In this document: piece by piece, positions 1-11,200 of the stretch | Layout: each line of letters opens with the position of its first letter | How positions within the stretch are numbered: position 1 is the first letter of the stretch | Source of the DNA: Arachis hypogaea | Lineage: Eukaryota; Streptophyta; Magnoliopsida; Fabales; Fabaceae | NCBI RefSeq assembly: GCF_003086295.3 | Contig: NC_092046.1 | Span: forward strand, 103,085,363 to 103,149,362 | Reading direction: 5' to 3' | Length of the DNA: 64,000 nucleotides | Made by a program: the position numbers and the translations under genes | Notes under the pieces: model-generated | Databases searched by the model: none | The model's input: the letters and a program-made list of their open reading frames with translations, nothing else | What the model was told of the DNA's origin: nothing

Positions 1-3000
1 GCTTCATATTGGAGGTCGAATTTTGACAGCTCGACTGCCCATTGTAGAATTCTGCCTGCTAAATCTGTTTTTTGCAGTATTCCCTTTAAGGGCTGATTAG
101 TTCGAACTTTAATGGTGTCGGCCTGGAAGTAGGGGCGGAGTCACCGAGATGTTAAAACGAGAGTGTAAGCAAATTTTTCTATTTTCTGATAGTTCAGCTC
201 GGATCCCTGCAGTGCTTTGCTAATGAAGTAGACGGGTTGTTGCCCGTTTTCGCTTTCTCGGACCAGTGCTGCCGCTACTGCCTTGTCTCCTACTGCGAGA
301 TATAGTATGAGTGGTTCTCCTTCTTGAGGTCGGGATAGGATAGGTGGCTGTCCTAAGAACTTCTTAAAGTCTTGGAATGCTTGTTCGCATTCTGTCGTCC
401 ACTCGAACTTTTTTCCCTTTCTTAAAGTAGCATAGAAGGGGAGAGATCTTATTGTGGCTCCTGCTAAAAATCGGGATAGGGCGGCCAACCTCCCGTTGAG
501 TTGTTGTACTTCTTTTACACAGGTTGGGCTTTTCATGTTGAGTATGGCCTGGCATTTATCTGGATTTGCTTTGATTCCTCTTTGTGTGAGCATGAAGCCC
601 AAGAATTTGCCTGCTTCTACCGCAAAGGTGCATTTTGCTGGATTGAGTCGCATATCATGCTTCCGGATGGTGTCGAACACCTGGGCTAGGTCAGTCAACA
701 GTGTCTGTTCGCTTTTTGTTTTAATTAGCATGTCGTCCACATAAACTTCCATGATTTTCCCGATGTGATCCGAGAAGACTTTATTCATCAATCTTTGATA
801 AGTGGCTCCTGCGTTCTTAAGGCCGAAAGGCATTACGATGTAGCAGTAGTTCGCCTTTAGCGTTAAAAACGAGGTCTTTTCCTGGTCCGGTGGGTACATG
901 GGGATTTGGTTGTATCCTGAATACGCATCCATAAATGAGAGATATTTATATCCAGAGAAAGCATCTACCAGGGCGTCAATACTCGGGAGTGGGTATGGAT
1001 CTTTTGGGCAAGCTTTGTTGAGATTTGTGTAGTCGGTGCACATTCGCCACTTCCCATTTGATTTTTTCACCAAAACGACATTGGCTAGCCATAGTGGGTA
1101 TTTGACTTCTCTTATAAATCCGGCTTCCAGCAGTGTTTGCACTTGCTCTTCCACAGCTTGGGATCACTCTGGCCCGAGTTTTCTTCGTCTCTGCTGGACT
1201 AGTCGAGATCCTGGATAAACTGCTAATTTGTGACACATTAGTTTAGGGTCTATGCCTGACATGTCTGCGGCTTTCCATGCAAAAAGGTCGGCATTGTCTC
1301 GCAAAAATTGTATTAGCAGTTCTTTTAAATATCCTTTGAGGATTGTACCGATATTAGTTGTTTTTTCCGAGGTGTCCCCGATCTGAATTTTTTCTATCTC
1401 ACCCTCTGGTTGGGGGCGAAACTCTTCTCGTCGTTGAACTCCGCCCAGCTCGATTGTGTAGAACTCTTTTCCTTTACCCCTGAGGTTGAGGCTCTCGTTG
1501 TAACAGCGACGCGCCATCCTCTGGTCTGCTTTTATCGTGGCTATCCCTTTTGGAGTTAGGAATTTCATGCATAGGTGTGGGGTTGAGACTATTGCACCAA
1601 GTTGGTTGAGCGTGGTCTGGCCTGTGAGAGCGTTGTAGGCTGAGCTTACGTCGACTACAATGTAGTCTATTTTGAAGGTCCTGGATTGGTCTCCCTTTCC
1701 AAAGGTTGTATACAGTGGTATGTATCCTAGTGGCCGAACCGGAGTGTCTCCTAGCCCGAACAAACTGTTTGGATATGCTTTAAGTTCTTTTTCTTCTAAG
1801 CCAAGTTTATCAAAGGCTGTTTTGAATAAGATGTCGGCAGAACTCCCTTGATCTATTAACGTCTGATGTAGGTTGGCGTTTGCCAATATGATAGTGATAA
1901 CCATGGAATCGTCGTGTCCTGTAATGATGCCGGTTGCGTCCTCTTTAGTGAACGTTATCGTTGGGATGTTGAGTGTTTCTTCCTCTCCTTCGACATGGTA
2001 TATTTCTTCGAGGTATCTCTTACGAGAGGATTTGGAGATCCCTCCTGCTGCAAAGCTGCCATGTATCATGTGGACATGTCTTTCTGGTGTCCGAGGTGAT
2101 CGTTCCGCTCGTTCAGTGTCATCCTCCCTTCGTCTCTTTCTTTGCTCGTCATCTCGGGTGGCCAGGAATCGATCTAGTTTTCCTTCCCTCACCAATTTTT
2201 CTATGATGTTTTTCAAGTCGAAGCATTCGTTAGTGGAGTGTCCCCGGACCCGATGATATTCACAATACTCCTTTCGGTTTCCTCCTCCCTTCTTGCCTTT
2301 GAGTGGCCGTGCTGGGGGAATTTTTTCCGTTTGGCAGACTTCTTTGTATATTTCGACCAAGGATGCCCTAAGAGGAGTATAGTTATGGTACTTCTTAATT
2401 TTCTCCCCTTGTCTGTCGTCTTTTCTTTTGGATTCCTTGTCTTTGTCACGGTAGGAAGCTCCCGATTTCGAGGATTCTCCTAATCGAGCGTTTTCTTCCA
2501 TATTGATGTATTTTTCTGCTCGCTCCTGTACTTCGTCGAGGGTAGTCGGGTACTTTTTTGATATAGATTGGCTGAAAGGTCCCTCTAGTAGGCCGTTGAT
2601 GAGTCCCATGATTGCGGCCTCCGTGGGTAAACTTTGTATGTCTATGCATGTTTTGTTGAATCTTTCCATGTAATTGCGAAGGCTCTCCCGATCTCCTTGT
2701 TTGACTCCTAATAAACTGGGGGCGTACTTAGCTTTATCTTTTTGAATGGAAAATCTGGCTAGGAATTTCATAGCTAAGTCGTCGAAATTTGATATGGATT
2801 TTGGGGGTAAGTTGTCGAACCACCGAATAGCTGTCTTTGTGAGAGTTGTTGGGAAGGCTTTACAGTGAACAGCATCTGGGGCATCAGTGAGGTACATTCT
2901 GCTTCTGAAGTTTCTGAGATGGTGGTTGGGATCCGTGGTGCCGTCATATAGAGCCATATCCGGGAGTTTGAAGTCTTTTGGAATTTTGGTTTTCATGATT

Positions 3001-3335
3001 TCCCTAGTGAAGGGGTCTTGCTCTTTGTGTGAATTCTCTTCGAGATTAGCGTGAGGGGCTTTTGATTTGAGATCGGCTTCCAATTGCTGTAGTTTTTCTT
3101 CCAACTCCCGACGTCGTCGCATCTCTCTTTGTAGATCTCTTCCGATTTCCCTTTATTGGTGGGTTTCTTTTTCCAGTTGTTTTAGGCGATCTAGGAGTGC
3201 TTCTATGGCTCCTGAATTTGGTGAGTCTTTGTCTTGGTTTGTCTCCAGAGTGTCTTGTAGCGTAACGTTCGCATTTTTGTGCGGTGTTCGATCCTCCAGA
3301 CCTGAATCATGATCGTTGTCATGGTTGTCCGCCAT
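1..3335 (-). pseudogene. gag-pro-pol polyprotein of element A (one frame, three nonsense codons)
   Basis: The likely start is the ATG at 3333-3335 (MADNHDND...), just after the primer binding site and matching B1. One frame then runs to base 1, interrupted only by TAA at 3153-3155, TGA at 1164-1166 and TGA at 141-143; comparison with sister copies suggests CAA and CGA codons were lost. Order: a coiled, charged N-terminus; the retrotransposon Gag domain (about 2960-2500); a CEYH...GHSTNEC zinc knuckle (about 2222-2264); a retropepsin core reading DQGSSADIL (about 1830-1860); reverse transcriptase with YVDD at 732-743; and RNase H from about 330 leftward. Gag packages RNA, protease processes the polyprotein, and RT/RNase H copy the RNA. 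Nonsense codons mean it is probably inactive, though the frame is otherwise open for 1.1k codons. Confidence 0.92.
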
Positions 3336-3356
3336 GATGATGGGATGACTTCCAGG

Positions 3357-3375
3357 TTCCCCGGCAACGGCGCCA
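3357..3375 (-). promoter_or_regulatory. Primer binding site of element A (tRNA-Asp type)
   Basis: The minus strand reads TGGCGCCGTTGCCGGGGAA one base inside the LTR end. This matches the complement of the 3' end of plant tRNA-Asp including CCA. Known use: priming of minus-strand cDNA synthesis. Confidence 0.9.
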
Positions 3376-3376
3376 A

Positions 3377-3915
3377 TGTTCTGAGGGTTACCTGAAACTG
3401 GAGGTCGATCTCGGATGAGATCTTCGGTACTGGTCGGAGATGACGTGTCCGGCTGGCTGGTGGCGGCCGGAGCTGTTGTGTCCGACTTGTTGGACTTGCT
3501 GCACTGCTGATCCTTGGCCACCGGAGGGTGGGGGTACCTGCAAGAGACTCCGATGCTTAAGTTAGCATGGGTATTAAACAGGTTTTTAGTAGAATCAGAG
3601 TATGAGTTATACCTGGGTGTTCCAGTGCATTTATAATGGTGAGATGTGACCTTTTGGATAAGATAAGTTAGTTATCTTATCTTATCTTTATCTTTGAGTT
3701 GAGGTCAGCGTATCTTCAACGGAACCGCCTTCATCTCTATAGGCTTAGGCCGCCTTAGGATTCGGGTCGTGCTCCTCTATTTGGGCCCTTAATCTGGGCT
3801 CTCCTGTCGATTTGGCTGAGCTCTTTGAAAAGAGGTCGGATCGTCTGACCTGAAAAGGTCGGTCGCTTTATCTCGAATCATCCTAGGTCGGATAGCTCGA
3901 CCCAGGGTATGAACA
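3377..3915 (-). repeat. 5' LTR of element A (539 bp)
   Basis: On the minus strand it starts TGTTCATACCCTGGGTC (right end, 3915) and ends AACCCTCAGAACA (left end, 3377), directly abutting the primer binding site. A TATA-like TTATAAATG lies near 3628-3636, and GATAAG repeats that form an inverted repeat lie near 3658-3692. These match the B1, B2 and B3 LTRs base for base over long stretches. Confidence 0.93.
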
Positions 3916-4025
3916 CTAACAAAACCAAGAAATAACCAAAAAAGCAAGATATTCACAATATTAACATATTTACACTAACCAACAACATGGCACTCATGTG
4001 CAACTCCCCGGCAATGGCACCATTT
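3916..4025 (-). other. Leader fragment of the L1 element with decayed primer binding site
   Basis: Internal sequence of a minus-strand element whose 5' LTR is 4026-5522. On the minus strand, 4004-4022 reads TGGTGCCATTGCCGGGGAG. It differs from the intact primer site at two positions that are CpG sites in intact copies (C to T, G to A), so the site is recognisable but decayed. The element's gag should lie left of element A, off the window. Confidence 0.82.
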
Positions 4026-5522
4026 TGATGATAGATTTTATGCCGGTGTAGAATTCCATATCAAACAAAGAGATTCTGTCACCACAATCCAAATTCAATA
4101 ACCAGGAGTATTAATCCTGAGTCGTTCTCCCTAGAAGTGCTCAAAGATGCACATCATTGGTTAGAAGTTGTATTGGTTTTTGGAGTTTAAGGCAAGAAAG
4201 GAGCAAGCTAATAGTGTAAATGACAATCAAGCAATATAAAAGCCTTGGCTAGGAGTGAGAATTAGACTTCCTATCATCATAATCTCCATCAATTGCGACC
4301 ATAATTAGTTATTGCTTCACTTAGTTAACCTCTACTATGAAGGAAAGTCAAGTGAAAGTAATCAATTTGAGTTCACAAGTCCTAGTCTAACCCTAGGGAA
4401 GTCTAGCTTTAGTGGCATTCAAACCAATTAGCAATTTCCAATTGATAATCAACAAAATACATTGATAATTCAAGTGTCTCCAATATCTTCAACCCCCAAG
4501 CCAAGAATGAAAAGTCTACTCCATAGCTAAAGTTGGCATTTTCTCAAACACTTGGAGAGCAAGGGTGAAAGACATTGTAAAATTGAGAATAAACTTGAAA
4601 TCAAAGATATCCACTACAAGAGATTAACAACAATCAAACAATTGGCAACAATGAACATAAAATTCCTCAAACATTAATGAAAATAAATGTAACAAAATCC
4701 AAATCTAAGATCCACAAGTAACTTGGGTAATAAGAACTAAATTGAGAGTGGGAGAATTAGATCTACAACTTGAAGCAATATAGAATTGCATTGACAAAAG
4801 ATCTCACTAATGGATCCAAGAAAATTCCAAATCGAGAAGCAAAACCCTAGAGAGAAGCTAGAATTTCTCTCTCTACAAAATGTAACTTCCAAAACTAACT
4901 AAAAATATCTAAATGTAACTTCCCTTGGTCCTCTTAAGTGTTTTGGAGCCAGAGTTGGTTCAGATTAGGCCCCACAGCCTCTGTGAAATCGCCAAGCAAG
5001 TTTTCACTTAAAAATCACGTGCGAGCACCGACGCATACGCGTACAGCATGCGTGCGCGTCCCTGGAGTTTTATGATCCACGCACATGCGTACAGCACACG
5101 TGCGCGTCCATGAGGTTCTGGCCCAGCCACATGAATGCGTCGGCTTCTAGCTTTGGCTTCTTCGCACCAATCCCAGTAGCGCGCATCCACGCGTACGTGT
5201 AAGGCACGCGTACGCGTTGCTGCTCAAGCTCCAAAGCTCCAATTTCCATGCTCTTTCTATTTATGCATGCTTCCTTCCTCTCTTCTAGGCCATCCTTGCC
5301 CTATTAACTCTGAAATCACTTAACAAACAGATCACGGCATCGAATGGTAATAGAAGAGGATTCAAACATAACATATTTAGTGTAAAAGAGGCATGTTTTC
5401 ATCCATGAAGCAAAATCGGGAGGGAAACACAAAACCATGCATTTTTTATGAATAAGTGTGAAAGAACATTGATAAAACCCTCAAAATCCATACAAGATAA
5501 ACCTCAAAAAGGGGGTTTATCA
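4026..5522 (-). repeat. L1: 5' LTR (1497 bp) of a TGATAAAC-type retrotransposon
   Basis: The minus strand starts TGATAAACCCCC at 5522 and ends ATCATCA at 4026, followed by the decayed primer site. It is homologous to L2 (25621-27052) and L3 (29373-31096). The tip folds as GATAAACC...GGTTTATC. Alternating purine-pyrimidine blocks (ACGCGTACGCGT, CATGCGTGCGCG) occupy 5018-5215. It interrupts the N-terminal part of the H1 gag, whose sequence starts immediately at 5523. No host gene is seen in it. Confidence 0.9.
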
Positions 5523-7870
5523 AAGCCGGAGCTCCTAATGTTAACTTGCAACCGATACAAATCCGGTATCCGGCTTTGGATCCAAATTTTGAGTTAAGAC
5601 CGACACAATCAACTTGCTCCCCAGGTACAATGGACTACCCGGAGAAGACCCTCTTAAGCATCTTAAGGATTTTCAAGTTGCATGTTCCACTGCGAGAAGA
5701 CCGGGTGCAGATGAAATAGCAGTTTTAGTGTTCGCTTTCCCTTTCTCTTTGGAGGAAAAAGCGAAAGAATGGTTTTATACTCAACTGGGAGATGTGATTT
5801 CCAATTGGGACTTGTTGCGTAAGAAATTTCTGGAAAAGTTCTATCCACCTCAGAAAATAGATAAGCTGTGAAAGAAAATCTCTTGTATTATGAAAAGAGA
5901 TGGGGAGACTCTTTGTGAGTACTGGGAGAGATTCAAGTTGTTGGAAGCTTGCCCCTACCACCGTATTGACGAGTTGGTGCTTATTAGCTATTTTTGTCAA
6001 GAGATGAACTCCCAAGATAAGCTTCTCCTAGAAGCCTCTAGTGGAGGATCCCTTACCAAAAGCAAGACCGCCGAGGAAGCTTGGGAGATCATAGCGGACT
6101 TGGCGAACTCCACTCAACACTTAAGGGCGAGAAATCCACAACCAAAAGCTTTAAGTGAGGTTTCTCCTTCCGGAGATGCCATTTTGACAAAGACCCTCGG
6201 CGAGATGACAATTTTGTTAAGACAAATCACCCAAGGGCAATAAATTCCCCAAGCCTTGCTATCTCCTCCACCTCAACCTCCAAGAATTGAAGGACCACCA
6301 AAATCATGTGGTATTTGTGCTTGTAACAACCGTTACACCGATAAGTGCCTCAACTCCAAGAAGAAACTACATTAGCGGTAGCCAATTCATACCCACAAAG
6401 ACCCAACTACAATCAACCTAGAGGAAATCAAAACTAAAGATGGAGGGATAATTCTAATCAAAGGTGGAACCAAGCCCCTCAAGCTCAACCTTACCCAAAC
6501 CAACAAGCCTACTATCATCAAGCTCCTCAAGGTCAACCATAATACTAACAATCATACCAACAATCACCACAATTTCAACCTCTAGGGAGGTATCAACATC
6601 CACATAGTAGACCTAACCCTCCTCAAGGCAATCAAGGACCCCTCCTAATCAACCTTACATGAATGACACCCTTCAAACCGTTACGCAAGAGCAACGGGAG
6701 TTTCACAAGAAACAAGATGCATATATGGCTACTATCGAGGAAGCTCTCTCCTGTTTGACCCTTCCTCCTCCGACTACACCAAATGCCCAACAAGCCTCGA
6801 CTTCTAGTGGTTTGCCCTCACAACCTCAACCGAACCCTAAAGGAAGCATCAATGCTATCACCCTTAGGAGTGGCACCAAGTTGGATGAAATTGGTTTTGT
6901 ACCTACAAGTTTGAGTGAAGAAGCCCACAAGGAAGAGGTGGGAGATGATGTGGGAGTGATGAAAGATGAAGAGAAAAATGTTGAAAAAGGAGAGGAGGAG
7001 CCGCTCAAGCCTAAGGAGCCAAAGAGGAAGAATCCGCTTGAAGAGCCTATGCCCATTCCATTTCCAACTTTGGATAAGAAGGCTAAGAAGCATGAAAAAC
7101 TTTACCCTAACATGGTGGAAATTTTTAAGAATGTTAAAGTCACCATCCCTATCTTTTAAGCCATTCAACAAGTGCCCAAGTATGCCAAGTTCCTCAAAGA
7201 TGTTTGTACACACAAGAAAAGAATTGGCGAACTCAACAAAAGGCCAGTAGATGATTCTATCTCTTCTTTAATTCCTGAAAAATGTAATGATCCCGACCCA
7301 TGTTTGGTCACTTGCTTGATTGGTGGGATAAAGTTCACAGACTGTATGTGCGACTTAGGGGCATGCGTAAGCATTATGCAACTTCCCATTTATGAGAGAT
7401 TGAACTTGTCACCCCTAAAGAGGTCCGGGGCGAGATTCGTGGTGGCTGATAAGAGCATTATATCAGTTATGGGGATTGCAGAAAATGTCCTAGTTGACAT
7501 CCAAGGTTTACTCTTCCCGGTAGATTTCCATATCTTGGAGACTCCTCCCATTGACTTAGACAAGCCATCATCCATTCAACTTGGAAGGCCGTTTTTAAAT
7601 ACATCCCGGTTCAAGCTGGATGCACATTCAGGAATCTATTCTTTTGAGGCCGATGGTAAGGTAGCAAGGTTCACATTGGAAGAATCTAGGAAACCCATCC
7701 TCGAAGCCTATTCTATCTTTGGGTGCGATATAGTCGAAGATGAAGTGATTAAGGTTCGCAAGGAACAAGAAGAAGAGAAGGTTGCCAAGAAGTTTGATTC
7801 AAGAGTTCACACTAAACCCAAGAATGCCAAGGAGTTGGAGATTTTCCTCCTTGGAGAAGTTTCAAAGTGA
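5523..7870 (+). pseudogene. H1 gag-protease, broken; no RT follows
   Basis: It begins mid-gag at the L1 junction (KAGAPNVNLQPIQIRYPAL..., an Athila/Calypso-like Gag N-terminus). A 1-base shift lies near 5600. The Gag core (LPRYNGLPGEDPLKHL, then FPFSLEEKAKEWFY) runs from about 5605. TGA at 5869-5871 (from CGA by comparison with typical Gag) and TAA at 6241-6243 follow. Then comes a zinc-knuckle-like CGICACNNRYTDKC near 6310-6352, with R where His is expected. A frameshift follows near 6360 and a Pro/Gln-rich tail. A third frame carries NAITLRSG (about 6850) and, after TAA at 7157-7159, an aspartic protease with DLGAC at 7352-7366 and an IQLGRPFL motif near 7580. The frame ends at 7870 with no reverse transcriptase. 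This is a relic of a non-autonomous, gag-plus-protease element. Confidence 0.88.
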
Positions 7871-8234
7871 CTAATGAAGCCATGCAAAGTCCAACTTAGG
7901 GACTTTAAACCAAAGTGTTTGGTGGGAGACACCCCACCATAGTAACATGGTTCCAACTTTATCTTTTGTTTATAGCTTTTTGAATTAGTTGTTTTCTTGA
8001 GATATGATGATTAGTTTAGTTTTGACTTGGTATTTTTGAATTGAATAAGTTGAATTGCTTGTGGATCATGAATTTATGCTTGTTTATATGATTTGGGGTT
8101 GGTATGTTGATATGCTAAAGGAGGGGACCTTAGTTTTGAAAAGAAAAATTTTTGTGAAACAGCACAACCTGTGCGTGCCCACTACCCTGTGCGTGCACAT
8201 ACAATTGCGTTTTTCGCCATCTGTGCGCGCGCAC
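7871..8234 (+). other. H1 spacer after protease
   Basis: No gene. Just after the stop it still resembles the tail of related elements (a frame reading LRDFKPKCLVGDTPP), then becomes AT-rich. From about 8160 it contains CTGTGCGTGCCCAC-like alternating blocks that continue on the far side of J1 at 13253. Confidence 0.7.
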
Positions 8235-11200
8235 TGTAACGACCCAACTTCCAGAACGTCATGATCGTACCGAAAGTAAGGCGTTACCAACCTGCTTTCC
8301 TTTATTAACTATTTACTATTGAGCCTTTAGTTCGATATCGCGATTCAGTTTTATAGAAAATTCTAGAAAAATTTTGCTTTTATTTTTTTAAAATCATATA
8401 ACAAACATTTCAAGTAATAATAATCACATAATTATTAATAATAGTAATATTATACAAAGAATTTAAATAAAATTCAGGTACAACTCCTATCCCTCTGCAC
8501 AAAATAAAAACTAAAGCTACAAAAGCGAGGGAATTCTATGAAAGAAACTCAAGTTATAAACTTAACTCGTAAATAAATTCTAGAATCGCCCGCAGCTTCA
8601 AACTGAATCTTCGAACCTGTGTCACTGAAAGGGTGGAAGATTTTGGGGTGAGAACAAACCACACGTTCTCAGTAGGGAATGGAAATGCTGTAAAAGTAAT
8701 GAAATAAAATGCAAATAATTAACATACTCAAGAAAACTATATTTCATCAAACCTTTTTGAAAATACTATTCTTGGTTTTACTTTAACTAATTATTTACCT
8801 CTTTCAAAAATCTAAGCTCAAAACAAATTCCAAAATATAAAACTGGTCACTTTAAGCATTTCTCAGCCACATAGTTAATTTTCAATCACAACGTCAATTC
8901 TTAATCATCATCATACATTCACCAACTAATAGCACTAACAAGAGATTCAATTCAGCACACAAGCAAGTCACAGCAAGGCAAACAACACAATCACAGGGAA
9001 GTACAACGAGCAAATCCAATCAAATGCAAATGCACACACAAGGATGATGCATGTCTAGCCCTAGTGCAGGTAATGAGCTCATTTGTCAGTTTTTACCCGC
9101 TCCCGACGTAACCCGAAGCAGCTGAAACGGGTATGGCTTTCCAGTTGGCTATACCCCTGTGTACAGGAAATAACCCCTCTGCCACCACAAGGTCCACTGC
9201 ATGTAGGAAATAACACATCTGCCACTGCAGGGATGTATGCCGACACACCTTCTGTATACAGGAAATAACCCCTCTGCCACTACAGAAATGGAACAGGTGG
9301 TCACGGTACTTCTGTAGCAGGAAATAACCCCTCTACCCTTACAGAATTAAAATATGGATCTGTACTGCAGGAAAGCGTTCTCAGTGGTCGCACCGCTATC
9401 TATCTGACTGCCTTCACGCAGTAGATCATCATACAAGTATATCTGGCGTTGCCTTAATGCAACAAATGAATAAACACATCTCTTGGGTTGCCTCAAGCAA
9501 CAAATGACCTTTCAACAGGTCCTCTGCTTTTTATTCTCTTTTATAATCATAAATACGCAAGCGGGACAAAACCCACGTCCTTGCCAACAATTTCATAAAC
9601 TGAATACCATTCCTCAAAAGAATTAGTGTAATTATCATCATAAGCTATCATTCTCGTTATTCATCTCCAGTTACATATTCTTATACAATATCTCTCTCTT
9701 TCTTTATTCAATCATGTTGTACAGACTTTACGACTTCCACTTTTGCAACCTCTTAACTCGAACCAATTTTAAAACTATTTTCTAGTTTAATTTTCTTTCA
9801 AAAGACTCAAGAAAATTATTTATTTTAAATTCGTTAAATACTTTTCAAAACATCACCCTCTTACTAAAAGTAACCAAATAAAACTCTTTTTCAAGTTTAC
9901 TAACTTCCCAAAGACTCAAAAACCATCTCTCTTTACCATTCAAATTCAAATATTATATATTCATTAAACTTCAAAAAAGTAATCCTTTATTTCAAACCGC
10001 AAGCATAACTCTCTTCATATTGAATAAATCTCAAAATATAACTTTTTTTATAAATAATTCAAACTTGAACATAAACCTTGGTAATTCAAATTCAAAATAG
10101 TATAATTCTTTTCTTACCTAAATAAAACTCCAATAATATAATTTTCCAAGTTCAAGTCTTCTAAAATTACTTTTCAATTAATACCTCAGGTTTTTTAAAA
10201 ATTTCGACAGCACCTCCCCTAAAACTCGGACTTAACCACCCTTACGGGTTCCCTCTTTCTCAATATCTCATCAAACCTTTCTCAACAATTATCACAGCAA
10301 ATTCTCAATCAATCAGAAATTTAACAGCCCGCAATAGTTAACAATTCAGCCATAATCCGCAACTTCCACATACTCCATCAATTCAACTTCAATTTGATCA
10401 ATTCATAAATTACTTTAACCAAAGGACTAACAGTTTTTCACTTTCCAAATACCCAAAACACATTGTCACCTAACTAACCAAAATCTTAGCAATATTGACA
10501 CCAAAACACATAGAGTATGTATTATTTACAAAATTTCAGTTCTCTTATAATATGTTCACCCAAAAATCCTGCTCCATATAGTTTCCAATTATCACAAGTT
10601 ATCCTTATACTTTTAGAGTTACTGATTTTATCTCTAAATTCAAATTTCATAAAAAGTCAATTTAATAATCAAGCTTTAATCTTTTAACAGTTCTCAAACT
10701 TAATTCTAATTAATCATGATCCAATATTAACAACTACCAAAACTAGTTCCAACCAGTCACAAGTCAATTTCATAGCCAATCCAATACATTAGATAACTGA
10801 AAACAACAAGAAGCACTTACTCTCAATAACCAGAATACAGCCACACAACTCAACTAATTCAATATAATCACATAGAATCAGAACCTTTCAACAATTCCAT
10901 CAAAATCTGAAAAACCAATATCAATTACAGCTTTACACACTCACAACAAAGCCCAAAGACATTCACAGCCTCAAACCAAAGTAAATCTCATCAGTTAATT
11001 ACTCGCGATAACAAAACCAGTCAAAATCACAACCATAACCCAAATTCAATTCACATCCGCATCCAACATCAAATATAACTCAGAATAATCACCACAACAA
11101 ACTTCTCTCAATTACATTTCATTCGATAATTAACTCATCATGTTTCAATTTAAAAAGTAAAATTAAATGAATCACCACTTGCAGCTACATTTCAACCAAT

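Larger units (their letters stand above)
1..3915 (-). mobile_element. Element A: Tat-like Ty3/gypsy retrotransposon, 5' half only
   Basis: Minus-strand LTR retrotransposon entering from the left edge. Reading leftward from base 3915 it shows a 539-bp 5' LTR, a primer binding site, then gag, protease, reverse transcriptase and the start of RNase H. Integrase, the antisense gene and the 3' LTR lie off the window. It is the same family as B1, B2 and B3 (same LTR, same Gag and RT wording). It sits in the leader of the L1 element: its right flank is 3916-4025, just inside L1's primer binding site. Lineage is inferred from the C-x2-H-x4-H-x4-C zinc knuckle and from the antisense ORF of sister copies, both features of the Tat clade. 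Confidence 0.93.
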
